A stretch of 7,755 nucleotides of DNA from NCBI GenBank assembly GCA_903920925.1, contig CAIXOA010000051.1:1-7755 (forward strand), given 5' to 3'. This document shows, piece by piece, positions 5,813 through 7,755 of this stretch. The notes under the pieces are model-generated. The model worked only from the letters and a program-made list of their open reading frames with translations, searched no databases and was not told the DNA's origin. The stretch comes from an uncultured Microcaldota archaeon. GTDB lineage: Archaea > Micrarchaeota > Micrarchaeia > Anstonellales > Bilamarchaeaceae. Numbering within the stretch: position 1 is the stretch's first letter; each line of letters begins with the position of its first letter. Made by a program: the position numbers and the translations under genes.

Positions 5813-6354
5813 GGGAAATGGACAGGATTACTATAAGTGACATTCTTACCGAGTATGCAATGGTAGGAATGACTATGGAAGCAGGAGACATTACGGAGCA
5901 GGAAGCTTTCGCCCGGTGGGGGCGGTTTGAGGATAAATGCCTCACTGGATTGATTGCCGGGAAAGCTGATGAGAAAACTCTAACAGAGGCGAGGAGGCAA
6001 CTCGCAATTGGGAGAGCGGCAATAGCAGCCGACGCAGCCAGAATAAGGGTCGAGAGCGGAAAAAGCAATGAAGACCTGCTGGTGGAAGACGTCAGGATGG
6101 GAAGGGCGAACCTTGATAATGTCCTGGCGAGGCTGAGCTTTTACCAGGAAGTTGACCTAAGAGCCCAGGTTGGCAAAACGCCGAGTCCCGGACTGGTGCA
6201 GGCCGTGAGGAGCCGCGATGCAGCCCTCATTGAACGGCTCAGGGCGGCTGCCGAGGAATTCAAGGCAAGCGGGAGCAGATTCGTAAAGGACGATAGGAAG
6301 GCGAGGATGGAAGGGGCTGGTGCGCCCCAGAAAGGTAAATTAGTATTGGGGTGA
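5809..6354 (+). CDS. Unrecognised helical protein with two ~65-70-residue repeats and a GlyRS-derived tail
   Basis: I do not recognise a named family. The 181-residue protein is soluble and almost entirely helical. Two internal copies of one unit can be aligned: about 14-83 (TEYAMVGMTMEAGDITEQEA onward) and 87-154 (NEDLLVEDVRMGRANLDNVL onward). In both, a Gly (G26, G98) is followed after a fixed gap by Ala-Arg (35-36, 107-108), then an Ala-rich helix. Residues 141-176 closely match 212-247 of the next gene: AAAEEF / AAAMEF, SRF, then DRKARM / DRRARM. The last residues, LVLG, repeat the GlyRS C-terminus, encoded by the same DNA. The ATG at 5809 has GGTGA 5 nt upstream; ATG at 5818 is an alternative. 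Translation is probably coupled to glyS. Function is unknown; nothing catalytic or membrane-spanning is visible. Confidence 0.88.
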   Translation: MGEMDRITISDILTEYAMVGMTMEAGDITEQEAFARWGRFEDKCLTGLIAGKADEKTLTEARRQLAIGRAAIAADAARIRVESGKSNEDLLVEDVRMGRANLDNVLARLSFYQEVDLRAQVGKTPSPGLVQAVRSRDAALIERLRAAAEEFKASGSRFVKDDRKARMEGAGAPQKGKLVLG

Positions 6355-6362
6355 AGAAATGG
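6332..6362 (+). repeat. Direct repeat, copy 2, across the stop of the first paralogue and the start of the second
   Basis: This matches 5782-5812 (29 of 31) at an offset of 550 bp. It encodes GKLVLG, the TGA at 6352-6354, GGTGA and the ATG at 6359. The mismatches are one inside the coding tail (6338) and one in the spacer (6355). It supplies both the end of one gene and the ribosome binding site of the next. Confidence 0.95.
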
Positions 6363-7135
6363 TTGAACACGAAGCTTTGGAATTGATACGGCTTGTGAAG
6401 GACGGAATAGTGGAGAAGGATGAGGCTTTGGCCAGATTGGCGGAGATTGAACAAAAGGAGGCTGCGTACTGGCGGGGAGGAGTACAGTATAAGATTCATG
6501 GCGAGGAGCTCATTAGGAGACTGACCAACGCCTACGCCGCCCTGAGAAAAGAGGTGGATGGTGCAACTGTAACAGAGATGCCCGTGGTGCTTAAGACATA
6601 CCTAGACATCATACGGAAGGGGATGGGAACTCTGACAAGAAACCAGGAACATATTGCAAAGGCGGAGGAAACCTATTTTGACAAGGCGAAAAAGGTGATG
6701 GGGCCGGAGTGGAAGCCGGGTGAAGCGACCGTAGCGCGCATGAGGGAAAGATTCGCGAGTATACGGGAGGCAATGGATACAATCGCGACCGGACCGGGCC
6801 CCACGAGCGACTATTGGAGCAGATTAGTAGAGCAAGTCCGGACCGGAGAGATGACACTGAAATGCGCTAAAGAACAGCTGGCAATCCATAAGGAAGATGA
6901 TTTCAATTTCCTGGTCGGCAAGGGCAAAGTGACGCTTGAGCCGTGGGCAATCGCATCCGTCGCTGAGAACGTGAGGGTTCATCGTCAGAGCGTGGAAGCG
7001 CGGTTTGAGGCAGCGGCAATGGAGTTCGCCACTGCTAGCAGATTCCTGCGGGGAGATAGAAGGGCGAGGATGGCAGACGGTGCCGTGGCTCAGGGAAAGA
7101 AAATGGAAAAAATGGAAAGAGTGGGAATGAAATAA
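6359..7135 (+). CDS. Unrecognised helical protein with three copies of the same repeat; paralogue of the preceding gene
   Basis: The 258-residue protein is soluble, highly charged and predicted mostly helical; I know no family for it. Three units align with those of the upstream gene: about 4-69 (with G16 and AR at 25-26), 76-143 (with G88, spaced the same way from H98) and 151-226 (LVEQVRTGEMTLKCAKEQL). The last unit and its extension (EAAAMEFATASRFLRGDRRA, 217-236) are the parts most similar to the 181-residue paralogue. It does not end in LVLG but in a Lys/Met-rich tail (KKMEKMERVGMK). The start ATG has GGTGA 5 nt upstream, overlapping the previous stop, so it belongs to the glyS operon. 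It ends one base before the convergent ACT gene. A scaffold or RNA/protein-binding role is possible, but no evidence is visible. Confidence 0.88.
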   Translation: MVEHEALELIRLVKDGIVEKDEALARLAEIEQKEAAYWRGGVQYKIHGEELIRRLTNAYAALRKEVDGATVTEMPVVLKTYLDIIRKGMGTLTRNQEHIAKAEETYFDKAKKVMGPEWKPGEATVARMRERFASIREAMDTIATGPGPTSDYWSRLVEQVRTGEMTLKCAKEQLAIHKEDDFNFLVGKGKVTLEPWAIASVAENVRVHRQSVEARFEAAAMEFATASRFLRGDRRARMADGAVAQGKKMEKMERVGMK

Positions 7136-7136
7136 T

Positions 7137-7538
7137 CTATTCCTTTATCCCAAGCGCATCTTTCGCCAGTGCGAGGTGCGCCTCCACCGGCTTTATCGCC
7201 ACTTCCGTGAAGGCGTGGTCTGTTTTTCCGAGGATGTAGACGCTCTCCAAATCAACTTTTCTGTTGGAAAGCTTGCGGGTTATCTTTCCCAATTCACCGG
7301 GCCTGTTCGCCATCTGTATTACGAGGATGTCGGCTATCGTGATGTTCCGGATGCCCGTAATCCTGTCCAGCGACTTCTTCGCGGATGTCGGATCCCTGGT
7401 CACGAGGCGGAAGACCGCGTTCGTTCCCTGGCCGTAGGCGGCTATCGCCTCTATGTTCACCCCGGAACCACCGAGCGCCTCGGCGATGCTCGCGAGCGTT
7501 CCAATCCGGTTTTCCACGATTACGGTTATTTCCTTCAT
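7137..7538 (-). CDS. Two-ACT-domain protein, probable amino-acid-responsive regulator
   Basis: The 133-residue protein is two ACT domains and nothing else. Domain 1 is residues 1-63 (MKEITVIVENRIGTLASIAE, then GVNIEAIAAYGQGTNAVFRLV). Domain 2 is about 67-131 (TIADILVIQMANRPGELGKI, then KVDLESVYILGKTDHAFTEV). Both carry the N-R-x-G turn (N10-G13, N78-G81) where ACT domains usually bind an amino acid at a dimer interface. Stand-alone ACT pairs are common in archaea and mostly uncharacterised, so the ligand is unknown. I chose ATG at 7538 because GGTGG (7544-7548) lies 5 nt upstream; the frame also opens at GTG 7547 (VGP then M), but that start would overlap the binding site. The tRNA-iMet 3' end is only 23 nt upstream on the same strand, so the two are probably transcribed together. 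Confidence 0.88.
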   Translation of the reverse strand: MKEITVIVENRIGTLASIAEALGGSGVNIEAIAAYGQGTNAVFRLVTRDPTSAKKSLDRITGIRNITIADILVIQMANRPGELGKITRKLSNRKVDLESVYILGKTDHAFTEVAIKPVEAHLALAKDALGIKE

Positions 7539-7591
7539 GGGACCCACCTTATGAGTATTATTAGCGGGAGGTGGATTTGAACCACCGATCT

Positions 7592-7623
7592 TTACCCCAA
7601 CAACCGAATTGCTCGGTTAATGT
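7592..7623 (-). other. tRNA-iMet intron 2, noncanonical position 43/44, 32 nt
   Basis: The central helix is a perfect ACCC (exon positions 38-41) with GGGT (7594-7597). It is flanked by 3-nt bulges AGA and AAA and an inner helix of ten positions (CATTAACCGA with TCGGTTGTTG, one mismatch, one G-U) closed by loop GCAAT. No clear outer helix is seen, so this is a relaxed motif. The junction could shift by one base because A is repeated at both ends. Without this intron the variable loop would be 37 nt; with it removed the loop is AGATC, as in other archaeal initiators. Confidence 0.85.
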
Positions 7624-7629
7624 CTGGGT

Positions 7630-7649
7630 TTCCGATGGCTCGAAGCCAT
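7630..7649 (-). other. tRNA-iMet intron 1, canonical position 37/38, 20 nt
   Basis: Folded, the site has the anticodon stem as outer helix, a 4-pair central helix CTCA/TCGG (one mismatch, one G-U), 3-nt bulges TAA and AAA, and inner helix TGGCT/AGCCA with loop TCG. Cutting between the second and third base of each bulge gives exactly the 37/38 junction, which is the archaeal bulge-helix-bulge arrangement with an imperfect central helix. Confidence 0.88.
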
Positions 7650-7714
7650 TATGAGCCCAGCGGGCACTCCAAGCTACCCTATCCCGCTAATACCGGAAAT
7701 TAGGTGGGAATAGT

Positions 7715-7722
7715 CTTTTATA
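7715..7722 (-). promoter_or_regulatory. TATA box for the tRNA-iMet / ACT transcript
   Basis: The minus strand reads TATAAAAG, centred about 30 nt upstream of the tRNA 5' end at 7688, so transcription should start near 7692 with a leader of about 4 nt. No comparable box fits between the tRNA and the ACT gene. The remaining bases to the window end (7723-7755) show no gene. Confidence 0.65.
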
Positions 7723-7755
7723 GGTATGTCGCACCGGAAGGAAACCTGATGCTGA

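Larger units (their letters stand above)
7562..7688 (-). tRNA. Initiator tRNA-Met (CAT) with two introns
   Basis: The precursor is 127 nt. Removing 7630-7649 and 7592-7623 leaves a 75-nt cloverleaf: acceptor AGCGGGA/TCCCGCT with discriminator A, D stem GGGT/GCCC, anticodon stem CTGGG/CCCAG around CTCATAA, variable loop AGATC, and T stem GGTGG/CCACC around TTCAAAT. A1-U72 and the three G-C pairs next to the anticodon loop (GGG/CCC) mark it as initiator rather than elongator. Exons are 7650-7688, 7624-7629 (only 6 nt) and 7562-7591. CCA is not encoded. Position 21, usually A, is T here. Intron removal requires the archaeal splicing endonuclease and ligase, whose genes are not in the window. Confidence 0.95.

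Noticed and set aside
5782..6362. Insertion-sequence target-site duplication flanking the 181-residue gene
   Set aside because: There are no transposase features or terminal inverted repeats, 31 bp is long for a target duplication, and the inserted gene is homologous to its downstream neighbour. A tandem duplication explains it better.
7592..7629. A long variable arm in tRNA-iMet instead of a second intron
   Set aside because: Initiator tRNAs have short variable loops. The inserted 32 nt gives exact 3-nt bulges and a perfect 4-bp central helix with exon bases, and its removal restores AGATC.

Overview
The window is archaeal chromosome. The evidence is an archaeal/eukaryotic-type glycyl-tRNA synthetase, a stand-alone GMP synthase ATP-pyrophosphatase subunit, an EndoQ-type PHP nuclease ending in a PCNA-binding-like tail, and an initiator tRNA-Met interrupted by introns of the bulge-helix-bulge kind. 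TATA boxes also lie about 24-27 nt before start codons, which fits leaderless transcripts. Gaps between genes are very small, with convergent genes separated by one base. A streamlined, perhaps DPANN-like archaeon is plausible, but the lineage is inference and no rRNA is present to settle it.

Layout from left to right. A minus-strand PHP-like protein gene runs off the left edge (1-879). A minus-strand tetratricopeptide-repeat gene precedes it (946-1434). A tRNA-Gln(UUG) lies on the plus strand (1489-1561), followed by a gene-free stretch with two adjacent stem-loops and a TATA box inside a perfect palindrome. A small unrecognised plus-strand gene (1699-2034) converges on guaAb (2036-2992, minus). 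guaAb and endoQ (3043-4272, plus) diverge from one symmetric TATA element. glyS (4314-5804) follows and leads a tight operon with two unrecognised genes (5809-6354 and 6359-7135). A minus-strand two-ACT-domain protein (7137-7538) lies directly downstream of a two-intron initiator tRNA-Met (7562-7688, minus), whose TATA box is near the right edge.

How the genes relate. Several are housekeeping genes for translation (tRNA-Gln, tRNA-iMet, GlyRS) and purine synthesis (GuaAb), with one DNA-repair nuclease (EndoQ). The two genes behind glyS are paralogues built from a helical repeat of about 65-85 residues that I do not recognise, with two copies in the first protein and three in the second.

The most unusual structure is a 31-bp direct repeat, 29 of 31 identical and 550 bp apart. 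It covers the last codons of glyS, its stop, a GGTGA ribosome binding site and the next ATG. It recurs at the end of the first paralogue, which therefore carries the GlyRS C-terminal residues LVLG. This looks like the scar of a tandem duplication that began inside glyS. The other strong observation is that the two introns of tRNA-iMet compete for the same anticodon-stem bases, which implies ordered splicing.
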